DNA from: Planctomycetota bacterium
Lineage (GTDB): Bacteria; Planctomycetota; Brocadiia; Brocadiales; Bathyanammoxibiaceae
DNA length: 64,000 nucleotides
Assembly: GCA_016209685.1 (NCBI GenBank)
Contig: JACQVQ010000008.1
Location: 417,121 to 481,120, forward strand
Direction: 5' to 3'
Position numbers and translations under genes: made by a program. Each line of letters begins with the position of its first letter. Within the stretch, counting starts at the first letter, position 1. This document shows positions 31,530-40,310 of the stretch, piece by piece. The notes under the pieces are model-generated. The model ran no database searches. It was given only the letters and a program-made list of their open reading frames with translations, and was not told the DNA's origin.

Positions 31530-32315
31530 GTGTCAAGTCTCATTACCACCAATACGACCACGGAAGAGATAGTAATACTAGGCTCGGGTACCGGTATCCC
31601 TTCTCTCAAGAGGGGGCCTGCAGGGATACTGATGAGGGTGGCCGGGCAGACCGTACTTATAGACACAGGACCCGGCACGTTACACAAACTCTTAACCCTT
31701 GGGATAACCTATGCAGACATAGATAAGGTATTCTATACCCACTATCACCCGGACCACTGTGCTGAGCTTATACCTATGCTATTTGCCATGAAGCACGGTG
31801 AACCTAAGAGAGAGAAGACCTTATGGTTGTTCGGTCCGCCTGGTCTCAAGAAACTCTATCAAGGTTTAAACAATCTATTCAAAGAAAATCTCTCGCCACG
31901 GACTTACAACATGGAGATTATAGAACTATGGGATGCCGAGGTGGGGTTTGAGGATTGGCAGATTACGGCAAGACCGCTTGTCCATCTTGTCCCCTCCCTG
32001 GGTTATCGGGTCACTCTACCCAGTGGAAAGGTCTTTACCTTTTCAGGAGACACGGATTACTGTGAGGCCCTAGTGGGTCTGGCAAAGGGCGCCGAGGTAC
32101 TGGTCTTGGAGTGTGCCTTCCCTGAGGAAATGAGGTTGCATGGTCACCTTGTACCCTCCCTTTGTGGCAGGATTGCCCAGGAAGCCGCCCCGAAGAAAAT
32201 AATCCTCACCCACTTCTACTCCCAGTGGAATGGCAATGATATACTTGCCGAATGCAGAAAATACTATTCTGGCGAATTTGTCCTGGCGGAGGACATGATG
32301 CGGATACCCTTATAG
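31530..32315 (+). CDS. MBL-fold metallohydrolase (RNase Z-like)
   Basis: 261 residues. Metal site THYHPDH at 70-76, further ligands in SGDTDYCE and ILTHFYSQW. The opening ILGSGTGIPSLKRGPAG is that of the RNase Z/ElaC branch. The exosite arm of true RNase Z is not clear, so it may be a general phosphodiesterase. GTG start; 45 bases after rsgA. Confidence 0.85.
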   Translation: MSSLITTNTTTEEIVILGSGTGIPSLKRGPAGILMRVAGQTVLIDTGPGTLHKLLTLGITYADIDKVFYTHYHPDHCAELIPMLFAMKHGEPKREKTLWLFGPPGLKKLYQGLNNLFKENLSPRTYNMEIIELWDAEVGFEDWQITARPLVHLVPSLGYRVTLPSGKVFTFSGDTDYCEALVGLAKGAEVLVLECAFPEEMRLHGHLVPSLCGRIAQEAAPKKIILTHFYSQWNGNDILAECRKYYSGEFVLAEDMMRIPL

Positions 32316-32353
32316 CAGGGGGTAGGCCCTGCACCACCCTTGTACCACAAGGG

Positions 32354-32435
32354 TACAGGGCAAGGGTCTAGGACAAAGCCCTGTACCTAATTGGTACAGG
32401 GCAAGGGTGCAGGGTAAAGCCCTGTACCTGATTGG
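32354..32435. repeat. Two tandem 41-base repeats with self-pairing ends
   Basis: TACAGGGCAAGGGT...AAAGCCCTGTACCT units at 32,354-32,394 and 32,395-32,435, then a partial third. Each unit can fold through TACAGGGC/GCCCTGTA. Confidence 0.8.
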
Positions 32436-32517
32436 TACAGGGGAGTAGGGGGTAGGGAAAAATGAATTACAAATTCCAAATTTCAAATTTGTAATCTGTA
32501 ATTTGCATTGATTGCTC

Positions 32518-33042
32518 ATGGCCAAAAAAGCCCTTCTGATAATGGACATGCTTAACGACTTTATTAAAAGGGGCGCTCCCCTGGAAGTGCCTAAGGCAAG
32601 GGGGATAATCCGTAATATAAGACGAGAGCGGGAGAAGGCCCGCAAGGCTGGTATACCTGTTATATACTGCTGTGATAGGCATGAACCTAGAGACCGAGAG
32701 TTTGAGGTATGGCCCCCCCATGCAGTGAGAGGAACCCAGGGGGCCGAGATTATTGAGGAACTGAGACCTATCAAAGGTGAACCTGTTGTGGCCAAGAAGA
32801 CCTATTCTGCCTTCTATCGCACCAGCCTGGAGAAGACACTAAAGGGGCTGGGCGTCAAACACCTTATCCTCACAGGGGTAGTAACTAATATCTGTATCCT
32901 CTATACCGCAGTAGATGCCTATATGCGGGGCTACGAGATTACCGTCCCCGAGGACTGCGTGGCGGGGTTAAAGGCGGGGGATAGTCTATTTGCCTTGAGG
33001 CAAATAAAGGGGGTATTGAGACCCTGCAAATCTCTTCGTTAA
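32518..33042 (+). CDS. Isochorismatase-like cysteine hydrolase
   Basis: 175 residues. Catalytic triad pattern of the nicotinamidase/isochorismatase family: Asp in LLIMDMLNDFI, Lys in VAKKTYSAFY and Cys in VVTNICILYTAVDA. Could be a nicotinamidase (PncA type) or another amidase. The ATG at 32,518 is preferred to a TTG two codons earlier. It precedes a convergent cytochrome gene. Confidence 0.87.
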   Translation: MAKKALLIMDMLNDFIKRGAPLEVPKARGIIRNIRREREKARKAGIPVIYCCDRHEPRDREFEVWPPHAVRGTQGAEIIEELRPIKGEPVVAKKTYSAFYRTSLEKTLKGLGVKHLILTGVVTNICILYTAVDAYMRGYEITVPEDCVAGLKAGDSLFALRQIKGVLRPCKSLR

Positions 33043-33089
33043 CCCCGTACCTTCAAGGTATGGGGCAAGGTATGGGGCTGAAACGGCCA

Positions 33090-33153
33090 GAAAAAAAGGC
33101 CCACGTATCCTTTAGGCAGTTGCACCGCCTGGCAAAAATTGGATAGTGGGCCT
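33090..33153 (-). terminator. Structured intrinsic terminator of the cytochrome genes
   Basis: On the minus strand AGGCCCACTATCC...GGATACGTGGGCCT is followed by TTTTTTT. Inside the long stem a second hairpin (AGGC...GCCT) can form, giving a more elaborate loop than a simple terminator. Confidence 0.7.
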
Positions 33154-33179
33154 GAATAAATACCGTAAAAAGGATTTAA

Positions 33180-33566
33180 TTATTTGCCGCCAAAGTTCCT
33201 TACTACCTGTACTAACTTGGCCAGCAGTTCGTCTGTCTGTTTACCCCTGTAGCTGGGCATCTTGTTCTTCCCTGCCTTGACGGTCTCAAGGAGTTGGGCA
33301 TCCGTCCTGGAGGCCTGCCACTTAGGGTCGGTAAAATTTGGGACTCCGGCTTCTCTACCGAAGCTGGTGCCCTTTCCACCGTTACCATGACAGTAGGCGC
33401 AGGTTTCCTGCGGGGCAAAGGAGCCCTGGACTGAACCACTGCCGAAGATGAAATAAGGACTCTTCTCAGGGTCACTACTCATTATATCTGCCCCTGCCCA
33501 GACCGAAGGGGCTGAGGCCAAACTGAGCGCCAAAAAGGGGACTACAAAGAGCAAAACCTTTTTCAT
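33180..33566 (-). CDS. Periplasmic class-I cytochrome c
   Basis: 128 residues with a Sec signal peptide (MKKVLLFVVPFLALSLASAPSVWA). One heme site CAYCH at 56-60 and a likely axial Met in NKMPSYRG near 103. GxGGKGTSFG after the heme is typical of small electron carriers. GGAGGG precedes the ATG. Probably moves electrons in the periplasm; partner unknown. It is followed by an intrinsic terminator. Confidence 0.9.
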   Translation of the reverse strand: MKKVLLFVVPFLALSLASAPSVWAGADIMSSDPEKSPYFIFGSGSVQGSFAPQETCAYCHGNGGKGTSFGREAGVPNFTDPKWQASRTDAQLLETVKAGKNKMPSYRGKQTDELLAKLVQVVRNFGGK

Positions 33567-33618
33567 ATCCTAAACCCTCCTCTAATGAAGAAAGTGTTTT
33601 ATCCTGGCAAAAGAATTT

Positions 33619-34041
33619 TTACGGAGCTACGCCTGCCTCCGTCACGTATATCTGATGACAGCTCCTGCAGGAAAGGAAGAGAAACCTGAAATTATGACCT
33701 ACGTCCTCAATACAACCCTCTCGGTCGCTCTTGCACCTCTCAGCTATCCTGCCAGCGTGAGTCTGTACTAGCTTACTAATGTTCATGGTGTTGGCATCTA
33801 CGTTGAACTTGCTCTGCCTGGTGCCTTCGTTGGCCACCATAACTTCAGCGGCATGCTGGATGGTCTTGTAATCAGCATCGTTGAGCTGGTCGGGCATAAA
33901 GCCCTTCAGCTGGTTTATCTTCTGGAATTCTTTGGCCGAGCCGGCGCAGAGTTCCTTCACAGAACCTTGGCAATATCCCTTCGCAGAAATGGTACATGCG
34001 AAGAGGAAAACCACACCTGCCATAAAAACTTTTTTCAACAT
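33619..34041 (-). CDS. Cytochrome c with C-terminal heme site (class-II-like)
   Basis: 140 residues with signal peptide (MLKKVFMAGVVFLFACTISAKGYC). The single heme motif CRSCH (125-129) is near the C-terminus, as in cytochrome c' and related four-helix cytochromes; the preceding region is helical. Class-II cytochromes often bind NO or carry electrons. It lies 52 bases upstream of the class-I cytochrome, so the two are probably cotranscribed. Confidence 0.82.
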   Translation of the reverse strand: MLKKVFMAGVVFLFACTISAKGYCQGSVKELCAGSAKEFQKINQLKGFMPDQLNDADYKTIQHAAEVMVANEGTRQSKFNVDANTMNISKLVQTHAGRIAERCKSDREGCIEDVGHNFRFLFLSCRSCHQIYVTEAGVAP

Positions 34042-34577
34042 TTATCTGCCTCCTTTTTTGCTAAAAACCCTCCTCTATATTCATCCAAACCCTCCTCAAG
34101 TTTGGATTAGATACGATAAGACGGTTCACCTCCCTTCTGAAAATCCTTCACAAGGCCCCAATTGAAAGAGGTATTGTGGCCTAACACTTTAACATCGCCA
34201 ACCCTTAGAGTCAAGGAAAAATTATATCCCATTTGTGGATGTTATAAAGAGGCTGTTGCCCAACCCTAAAAAAGCCTCATTTGAGCAATTTGAGCGAACG
34301 TAAGTGGTTGATTTTCCGTGGTGCAGTTCCCCTTTTAGACCTCAAAAACCAGTTCGGCAACAACCTCTCTATAGCTAATACAATGTTAATCCGCCTTAGG
34401 CGGATTTAAAATCCGCCATCTTTTGGGTGGGCGGATCTGCCTTAGGCACGAGGGGAGTAGCCCCACTACATCCATCTATAAGACTGAAATTAAAGAGCAT
34501 CCCCAGGTCTATATACTCCATTAAATTAAAAATTTTGAAATTTGAATTTCCCAATTTACCATTTACAATACAGGCCA
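34042..34577. other. Repeat-rich intergenic region
   Basis: About 535 bases between divergent genes. It contains a candidate minus-strand promoter (TTGACT-N16-TTAAAG near 34,215-34,190), the MITE-like element at 34,243-34,372, a CCGCCTTAGGCGG palindrome at 34,390, a GCGGATCTGCCT...GAGGGG repeat at 34,431-34,464 (second copy near 63,290) and an AT-rich AAATTTGAATTT repeat. No gene seen. Confidence 0.6.
34243..34372. mobile_element. MITE-like element with AGAGG(C/T)TGTTGCC ends
   Basis: TATAAAGAGGCTGTTGCC at the left and the inverse of TATAGAGAGGTTGTTGCC at the right, about 130 bases apart, with no ORF. The ends show 15 matches in 18. Confidence 0.55.
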
Positions 34578-35555
34578 GTGAAAAAGACAAAGGGTGACAG
34601 GATAAAGGAAGTAATACTGGACTATGTCATAGTCATTGCCCTGGTGGTGATGTCTATATACTATGCCATAGATGCCCGGGGCTTTGCTACCCTGACGAAT
34701 TTTACCAATATCCTCAACCAGAATTCCGTTTATATTATTCTGGCGGTGGGGATGACACTGGTCATCCTCACGGGTGGTATAGACCTCTCGGTAGGCTCTA
34801 TTCTGGCCCTGAGTGCCGTGGTCTGCGCTGACGTGGCCAAGCGGATGGAACCTGTCGGGAGTGACCCTGCCGCCTCCTGGGGCATTATCCCCGTTACCTG
34901 GCTGGTGGCCCTGGGGATAGGTGCCGCACTGGGGGCCTTCAATGGGGCAATGGTCATTGCCTTCAGGATTCCCCCCTTTATAGCCACCCTGGCCATGATG
35001 ACCATGGCCAGAGGGGCCGCCAATATCTACTGCGATGCCAGGCCCATAGGGCACCTGCCAGAGGAGTTTAAGCTCATCGGTACCGGGTCTCTGGCTACGA
35101 TACCAGCACCTGTCTTTATCATGGCCGTCCTTTCTGCCTCCATCTTTGTCATAACCCGTTACACGGTCTTTGGTAGATATGTGTATGCAGTGGGAGGCAA
35201 TGAGGAGGCGGCCAGGCTTTCAGGGATAAACGTCAAGGAAGTGAAGTTCTGGGTCTACGTGGTTAGCGGGATGTTCTCAGGGATATGTGGGATTATCCTT
35301 GCCAGCCGTTTGGGGTCAGGAGACCCTAAACTGGGTCTCATGTACGAACTCATCGCCATCGCCGCCGTGGTACTGGGTGGCACCAGCCTCATGGGAGGCA
35401 GGGGCTCAGTTATCGGCACCGTCTTTGGCGCCCTCTTTATGGGGATACTGGAAAATGGACTCCTCCTCAAAGGCGTCCCTACCTTTTATCAATGGGTGGT
35501 AAAGGGGCTGGTGATACTGATAGCAGTGGTGGTTGACCAGTTGAAGAGGCGGTAG
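34578..35555 (+). CDS. Sugar ABC transporter permease (RbsC-like)
   Basis: About 325 residues with eight or more hydrophobic segments. Family motifs: ILAVGMTLVILTGGIDLSVGSILAL, PFIATLAMMTMARG, the cytoplasmic coupling loop AVGGNEEAARLSGINV, and VLGGTSLMGGRGSVIGT. Belongs to the ribose/xylose/autoinducer-2 type importers. No ATPase or binding-protein gene adjoins it, which is odd for this family. The GTG at 34,578 is preferred because the frame upstream (TTG at 34,542) lies in an AT-rich dispersed repeat. Confidence 0.87.
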   Translation: MKKTKGDRIKEVILDYVIVIALVVMSIYYAIDARGFATLTNFTNILNQNSVYIILAVGMTLVILTGGIDLSVGSILALSAVVCADVAKRMEPVGSDPAASWGIIPVTWLVALGIGAALGAFNGAMVIAFRIPPFIATLAMMTMARGAANIYCDARPIGHLPEEFKLIGTGSLATIPAPVFIMAVLSASIFVITRYTVFGRYVYAVGGNEEAARLSGINVKEVKFWVYVVSGMFSGICGIILASRLGSGDPKLGLMYELIAIAAVVLGGTSLMGGRGSVIGTVFGALFMGILENGLLLKGVPTFYQWVVKGLVILIAVVVDQLKRR

Positions 35556-35575
35556 GGGGCGGAAATATCCAACCC

Positions 35576-36313
35576 CTACAGATTGGGCGTCTCTACTATA
35601 TTAGTCGGTAGGGGGGATTTGACAGGGATGAACCGTACGGAGGGTTTGGTGCCTTCGTATCTAAAACCAGGGACCTCATCAGTAAGACCCTTGAGTGTTT
35701 CTAAAGGTTTCATCTCCAGGGCCAGCCCCATGCAGGTACGGGCACAGGCAGGCGGTATCCCCTGCTGGACCAGGGGGTAGCAACCTATACATTTTTCCCA
35801 TCTGGGGCTGTATTCGTCCGGTGGCTCCGGGTTACGCCTTGGTACATGATAAGGACACTCCTTCTCGCACAGACCACATTGTATGCAACGGTGCTTACTG
35901 TAATCTCCACGGCCCCCCTTCCCAAAAACAACATCGTTGTATATCACCAGCCCGTCCTCCAGCAGCCTTCCCTCCGACATTATTAAATGGCCTGGTATCT
36001 CCTCTTCCCTTGTTGGGGTGATGACCACATAAAATTTACCCTCCCTTTCCCTTATCCACGGCTGGCGTCTTATCCATTCAGGGTCTCTCTTGAGGTATCT
36101 CTTGGTAGGACAGGCCTGAGCGCAGGCAGGCTCCTCACAGTGTTGACAGCTCAGGGAGAGAAAGAGCCTGACAGGTTTAGGGTACTTGCCCCCTTCAAAG
36201 TGGCGGACCTTACGCCAATTAAGCTCTGTCTGCCACTGCTGTTTACAGGCCATCTCGCAGGCATGACAGCCGATGCAGTTGTATTGGTTTACCAAAAATG
36301 CGAGCTGGCTCAT
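35576..36313 (-). CDS. Four-cluster ferredoxin-type electron-transfer subunit
   Basis: 245 residues. Sixteen Cys in four 4Fe-4S groups, beginning CIGCHACEMAC (13-23), CQHCEEPACAQACP, CIQCGLCEKECP and CIGCYPLVQ...CARTC. This is the DmsB/PsrB/NrfC-type subunit that passes electrons to or from a molybdopterin catalytic subunit. No signal peptide; it would be exported with its Tat partner. It overlaps the molybdoenzyme gene by four bases (ATGA). No membrane-anchor (C) subunit gene follows. Confidence 0.92.
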   Translation of the reverse strand: MSQLAFLVNQYNCIGCHACEMACKQQWQTELNWRKVRHFEGGKYPKPVRLFLSLSCQHCEEPACAQACPTKRYLKRDPEWIRRQPWIREREGKFYVVITPTREEEIPGHLIMSEGRLLEDGLVIYNDVVFGKGGRGDYSKHRCIQCGLCEKECPYHVPRRNPEPPDEYSPRWEKCIGCYPLVQQGIPPACARTCMGLALEMKPLETLKGLTDEVPGFRYEGTKPSVRFIPVKSPLPTNIVETPNL

Positions 36314-38703
36314 CCCTTAGAGGCCTCCTTGTATATCCTTACCCCAACCTCTTTTGTAATACCCTCTCCCGAGAGCCTCTCCGCCTTACCAGGCATGAAG
36401 AGGCCATCGTTAACCCCTTTGCCTTTAGCCAGTTTGCCCAGTGCCCAGTGCCCATAGCCATGATGAAGCCCCACCACCTCAGGGTGGATGCCCTCCGTAA
36501 GGTGGACCTTCACCCTGGCCTTTCCGTAGGGGGACTCCATCCAGACCTCCTCCCCTTCCGCCAGGCCCAATCTCTTGCCCGTCTCCGTGTTTACCCAGAG
36601 GGGGTTATCGGGTTTCAAATCTATCAGCCATGCGTTATTGAGCGTCCTGCCCTGGGTATGTTCCGCCTGCTTCCAGGCCACGAGGTACAGGGGGTATTTC
36701 TTAGTGGGCTCGTCCTCTGGTTCTTCATAACTGGGTAGTGGGTCAAATCCCTTTTTGATGTCAGGCAGTACTACCGCCTCTTTTAATTCCCTTGAGAAGA
36801 ATTCCAGCCTCCTTGAGGGGGTATCAAATCCCTTGACTATCTTTTCCCTCAGCTTTATGCCCACGGTCTTACCCTCTTTATTTCTTACAATCCCTGCCTT
36901 CTCATCAATTATAGCCCCTTCGGGTGCTTTTACTTCTTCAAGATGTTTTTCATAACGTGTCTGACCTGACTTCCATACGGCCCCCGGGAGGCCCTTTAAT
37001 TCCTCCAGACTCATACCTATTCCCGACTTGAGCTCTGCATCCATGTACCCCTCGTAACTCATTTCAAAACCCTTCCCCTCTTTATCCTTTAGCCCTAGCT
37101 CACGTCCGAGGGCCATGACGAACTCGTACTCCGGTATGCCCTTTACGTGAGAACCTACCACGGGCTGTCTAAGGGCCAGGGTGGGCCAGGTGGTCCAGTT
37201 TGCAATAAGCTCGTACCTCTCAAAGAAGTGTGAGCCTGGGATGACAATGTCTGCCAGTTCAGCCGTCTCCGAGAGGAGGGTATCAACTGCCACTATGAAG
37301 TCCAGACGCTTCAGTGCCTCCACGTTCTTGGTGGTGTTAGGCACGGCCATTACGAAGTTCTGGAAGACGAAGACCCCTGCGTGTAGCTGATAGGGCTTGC
37401 CCGTGAGCATAGCATCCCTGGCCTCACAGTATATGCCCGAACCGTGTCCGAAGGGATATTTAGTGCCCAACCCATCCACCCTTGGAGGCAATGGTCTTTC
37501 TAACTTGAGGCCCCTCCTCTTTGGTCCCTTACGCTCAGGGAAGAGGAGTGTACCCGGCCTATCAATCTGGCCTAGCAGTACTGGCAGGGATGCAATGGCC
37601 CTGACGGTCTGGGTGGCGTTGCTGTGATGTCCAGGGCCGCTCCAGGCGTCTACCACAAAGGGCCTGGTGCTGGCAAGCTCCATGGCCAACCTGCTAATGG
37701 TCTCCCTGGGCACAGAGGTGACCTTCTCGGCCCATTTGGGTGAGTAGCCCTTTATGAACCTGCTGAACTCCTCAAAGCCAGTGGTCCATTCCCTTACAAA
37801 ATCCCTGTCAAACAGTCCTTCCCTTACTATGACATGGGCCATAGCCAGGGCCAGTGCGCCATCTGTGCCAGGTCTAATGGGTACCCACTCATCTGCCTTG
37901 GCGGCTGTATGGGTAAAGACCGGGTCTATTACTACGAGTTTTGCCCCCAGCTCCCTTGCCCGGTTAATAATAGCGGGCAGGTGGGCCCACTTGGTGGCGG
38001 CCATGGGATTCCAACCGAAGAGCATTATGTATTTAGAGTTCTGCAGGTCGCCTAGCGGGCGATCGTGCCCCATTACCAGCTTGTACCCCAGCTTCCTGCT
38101 CACGTCACAGATATTAGAGTGCATGGAGAAGTTAGGGCTACCGTACAGCTCACAAAAATCCTTCTGTATATTTATGAAAGAGGCGTCCTCAGAGCACCAA
38201 AACAGAGACTCGGGGCCATATCTCTCTTTAATCTCCCTGAGCCTCCCTGCCACCTCCTTTACCGCCTCTTCCCAGGATATGGCCTCCCACCTCCCGCTAC
38301 CCCTGGGGCCGATGCGCCGCAGAGGGGCTGGCACACGGTCGGGGTCGTAAAGGGAGGCCACTGCGGCGTTACCCTTTGGACATAACTTTGCCCCACGTCC
38401 CCTTTCCCTCCCGTAGTCCTGCGAGACGTTACATACGCCAATAGGGTTCTCGTCGTTGGGCATGACACCCTCTACCCTGCCCCCTACCACATGTACCAGC
38501 ATCCCCGTGGCCCCTCCACACATCATACAGCAGGTAGGGAGCCACTGGTCCACCGTCTCATCTGGTGTGGCCCGGCTACTAGAATCTTCTGAGGCGGATG
38601 CCACCCTTTTCCAGAGGGACTCATTAAAAAATATAGTGGCCAGTCCGCCTGAGGCGGATTTGAGGAACTGACGTCGCGTGAACTCTTGGAAGCCTCGCAT
38701 CAT
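36310..38703 (-). CDS. Tat-exported molybdopterin oxidoreductase (PsrA/PhsA-like)
   Basis: 797 residues. Twin-arginine signal RRQFLK at 10-15. Molybdo-bis-PGD family with a probable Cys ligand to Mo in SNICDVSR (C199). Closest in character to polysulfide/thiosulfate-reductase-type enzymes; substrate not assignable. The N-terminal Fe-S site is unusual: C59-x2-C62 lacks the usual third Cys (position 66 is Thr), though C58, C91 and C108 (LCPKG) are near. The signal-peptide part SASGGLA is coded by a TCCGCCTCAGGCGGA palindrome. Upstream of the Fe-S subunit gene and coupled to it. Confidence 0.9.
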   Translation of the reverse strand: MMRGFQEFTRRQFLKSASGGLATIFFNESLWKRVASASEDSSSRATPDETVDQWLPTCCMMCGGATGMLVHVVGGRVEGVMPNDENPIGVCNVSQDYGRERGRGAKLCPKGNAAVASLYDPDRVPAPLRRIGPRGSGRWEAISWEEAVKEVAGRLREIKERYGPESLFWCSEDASFINIQKDFCELYGSPNFSMHSNICDVSRKLGYKLVMGHDRPLGDLQNSKYIMLFGWNPMAATKWAHLPAIINRARELGAKLVVIDPVFTHTAAKADEWVPIRPGTDGALALAMAHVIVREGLFDRDFVREWTTGFEEFSRFIKGYSPKWAEKVTSVPRETISRLAMELASTRPFVVDAWSGPGHHSNATQTVRAIASLPVLLGQIDRPGTLLFPERKGPKRRGLKLERPLPPRVDGLGTKYPFGHGSGIYCEARDAMLTGKPYQLHAGVFVFQNFVMAVPNTTKNVEALKRLDFIVAVDTLLSETAELADIVIPGSHFFERYELIANWTTWPTLALRQPVVGSHVKGIPEYEFVMALGRELGLKDKEGKGFEMSYEGYMDAELKSGIGMSLEELKGLPGAVWKSGQTRYEKHLEEVKAPEGAIIDEKAGIVRNKEGKTVGIKLREKIVKGFDTPSRRLEFFSRELKEAVVLPDIKKGFDPLPSYEEPEDEPTKKYPLYLVAWKQAEHTQGRTLNNAWLIDLKPDNPLWVNTETGKRLGLAEGEEVWMESPYGKARVKVHLTEGIHPEVVGLHHGYGHWALGKLAKGKGVNDGLFMPGKAERLSGEGITKEVGVRIYKEASKG

Positions 38704-38751
38704 AACGCTAGTTAGGGCTGGGGCTCTGTCCCCAGCCTAATTGGGGGCACG

Positions 38752-40074
38752 TTACAACGTGCCCTTATCCTTTCCTAAAAGGGTAGAGGTATGGGCCTTT
38801 CCTGCCTCCACCCCAGGCTGGTCAAAGGGATTTATGCCAAAGAGTTTTCCTGCCAGGGCCGTCTGGACCTGGAACATATAAAGGAGTCCCCCTACATAAA
38901 AGGCGGAGAGTTCAGGGAGATATATAGTGTAGCTGGGACGCCCTGCCTCGGCAAGGGCCAGCTCCGTCCCCCTACGCTCCGCCGCCATAAGCCCCGCCAG
39001 GGTGTGTCCTGAAAGGTATTGAAAATTCGCCTCAGGGGATTGAGGGATTTCCACCTGGGCCTTGAATCTCTCCACCGCCACAAAGGTTATAATCTTATCA
39101 AATGGTCCCTCCATGTAGAGCTGGAGTTGAGAGTGCTGGTCCGTGGGGCCAACGGCCCTGACCGGGGTGGGGCCACAATGGATGACCTTTCCCTTGAGGG
39201 AGGACTTCTTCCCCAGGCTCTCCGCCCAGAGCTGGCAGAACCATTCCCCTACGGCCTCCAGGGCCGAGGAGTAGGGCATTATCACGGTGATGTGTCTGCC
39301 TCTTTTGTAGCTCAGATATTGAAGGCAGGCCCCTAACATGGCTGGATTTTCTTCCATGGCCTCTTTCTGACACCGTTTATCCATCCCCGCCGCCCCCGCT
39401 AGGAGTTCATCAATATTTATGCCACTGACGGCCGCAGAAAGTAGACCCACAGGGCTAAGGACTGAATATCTCCCCCCTACCCCCTTGGGGATAAATAGTC
39501 GCCTGTAACCCTCTCTCTCCGCCAACCTCCTCAAGTCGCCGTCTTCGGGGTCAGTGGTAGTTATGATATGCCTCGGGTAGGTACTACCCAGGCTATCCTT
39601 CAGCCTCTCCCGCACTATTAGAAACTGGGCCACGGTCTCCACCGTGGTGCCGGATTTGGAGATGACATTGAAGGCCGTGTGCCGCAGGTCCAGGGACTTG
39701 AGTAGCCCGTCAAATAGGTCTGGGTCTATGGTGTCTATGACGTGAATCCTGGGGCTCTCATGGCCACCGATATAAGGAGGATTAAGGGCCTGGTGGAGGG
39801 CGATATTGCCCAACGCAGAGCCGCCGATGCCCAACACCACAAAATCCTTTACCCAGGACCTTAGCTCCCTGTCAATCCTTTTTATCTCTCCTGCTGTCTC
39901 CTTTTGATAAGGGAGGTTCAGGAAGGGGCAACGTCCCTTGGCCCTCTCCTCCTTTAGCTCCGCGAGACAGCGCTCGGCCCGTCTTCCCAGCCTTTGCAAC
40001 TCGGCGGGTGATAGCCCATGCCTGCCCACACTATCCCTGAGCATATTTTTAAAATCTGTACGAAGCATTTTCAT
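38752..40074 (-). CDS. pgi: Glucose-6-phosphate isomerase
   Basis: About 440 residues, the shorter bacterial type. Glucose-6-P to fructose-6-P. Motifs GIGGSALGNIALHQAL, SKSGTTVETVAQF, a GGRYSVLSPVGLL block (catalytic Glu/Arg region) and the C-terminal FDQPGVEAGK with the active-site Lys. Translation from 40,113 would add 13 residues coded by an AGAATTCCGGATACAG-type repeat, so the ATG at 40,074 (or 40,068) is preferred; neither has a clear SD. Supplies fructose-6-P for glmS on the other strand. Confidence 0.93.
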   Translation of the reverse strand: MKMLRTDFKNMLRDSVGRHGLSPAELQRLGRRAERCLAELKEERAKGRCPFLNLPYQKETAGEIKRIDRELRSWVKDFVVLGIGGSALGNIALHQALNPPYIGGHESPRIHVIDTIDPDLFDGLLKSLDLRHTAFNVISKSGTTVETVAQFLIVRERLKDSLGSTYPRHIITTTDPEDGDLRRLAEREGYRRLFIPKGVGGRYSVLSPVGLLSAAVSGINIDELLAGAAGMDKRCQKEAMEENPAMLGACLQYLSYKRGRHITVIMPYSSALEAVGEWFCQLWAESLGKKSSLKGKVIHCGPTPVRAVGPTDQHSQLQLYMEGPFDKIITFVAVERFKAQVEIPQSPEANFQYLSGHTLAGLMAAERRGTELALAEAGRPSYTIYLPELSAFYVGGLLYMFQVQTALAGKLFGINPFDQPGVEAGKAHTSTLLGKDKGTL

Positions 40075-40310
40075 AAGAGGATTCAGGATACAGAATTCCG
40101 GATACAGAATCAAGGATACAAAAATCCGGGGGTAGGGGTCAGGGGTTAGGGGTTAGTAATCTTTTTCCCTAATCCCTAATCTCTAGCCCCTAGCCCCGCC
40201 CATCTCTGTAGCTGTAGCGTTGGGGCCTGCTCCAACGTTTAAAAGGCTTGAATTCCTCCAGCATTTTTGTTAATTATCATAAGGTTGAGGGTGAGACAGG
40301 AGGTTCCAGT

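Noticed and set aside
32354..32435. Tandem 41-base repeats as a CRISPR array
   Set aside because: Units are directly adjacent with no spacers, only two and a part; no cas genes.
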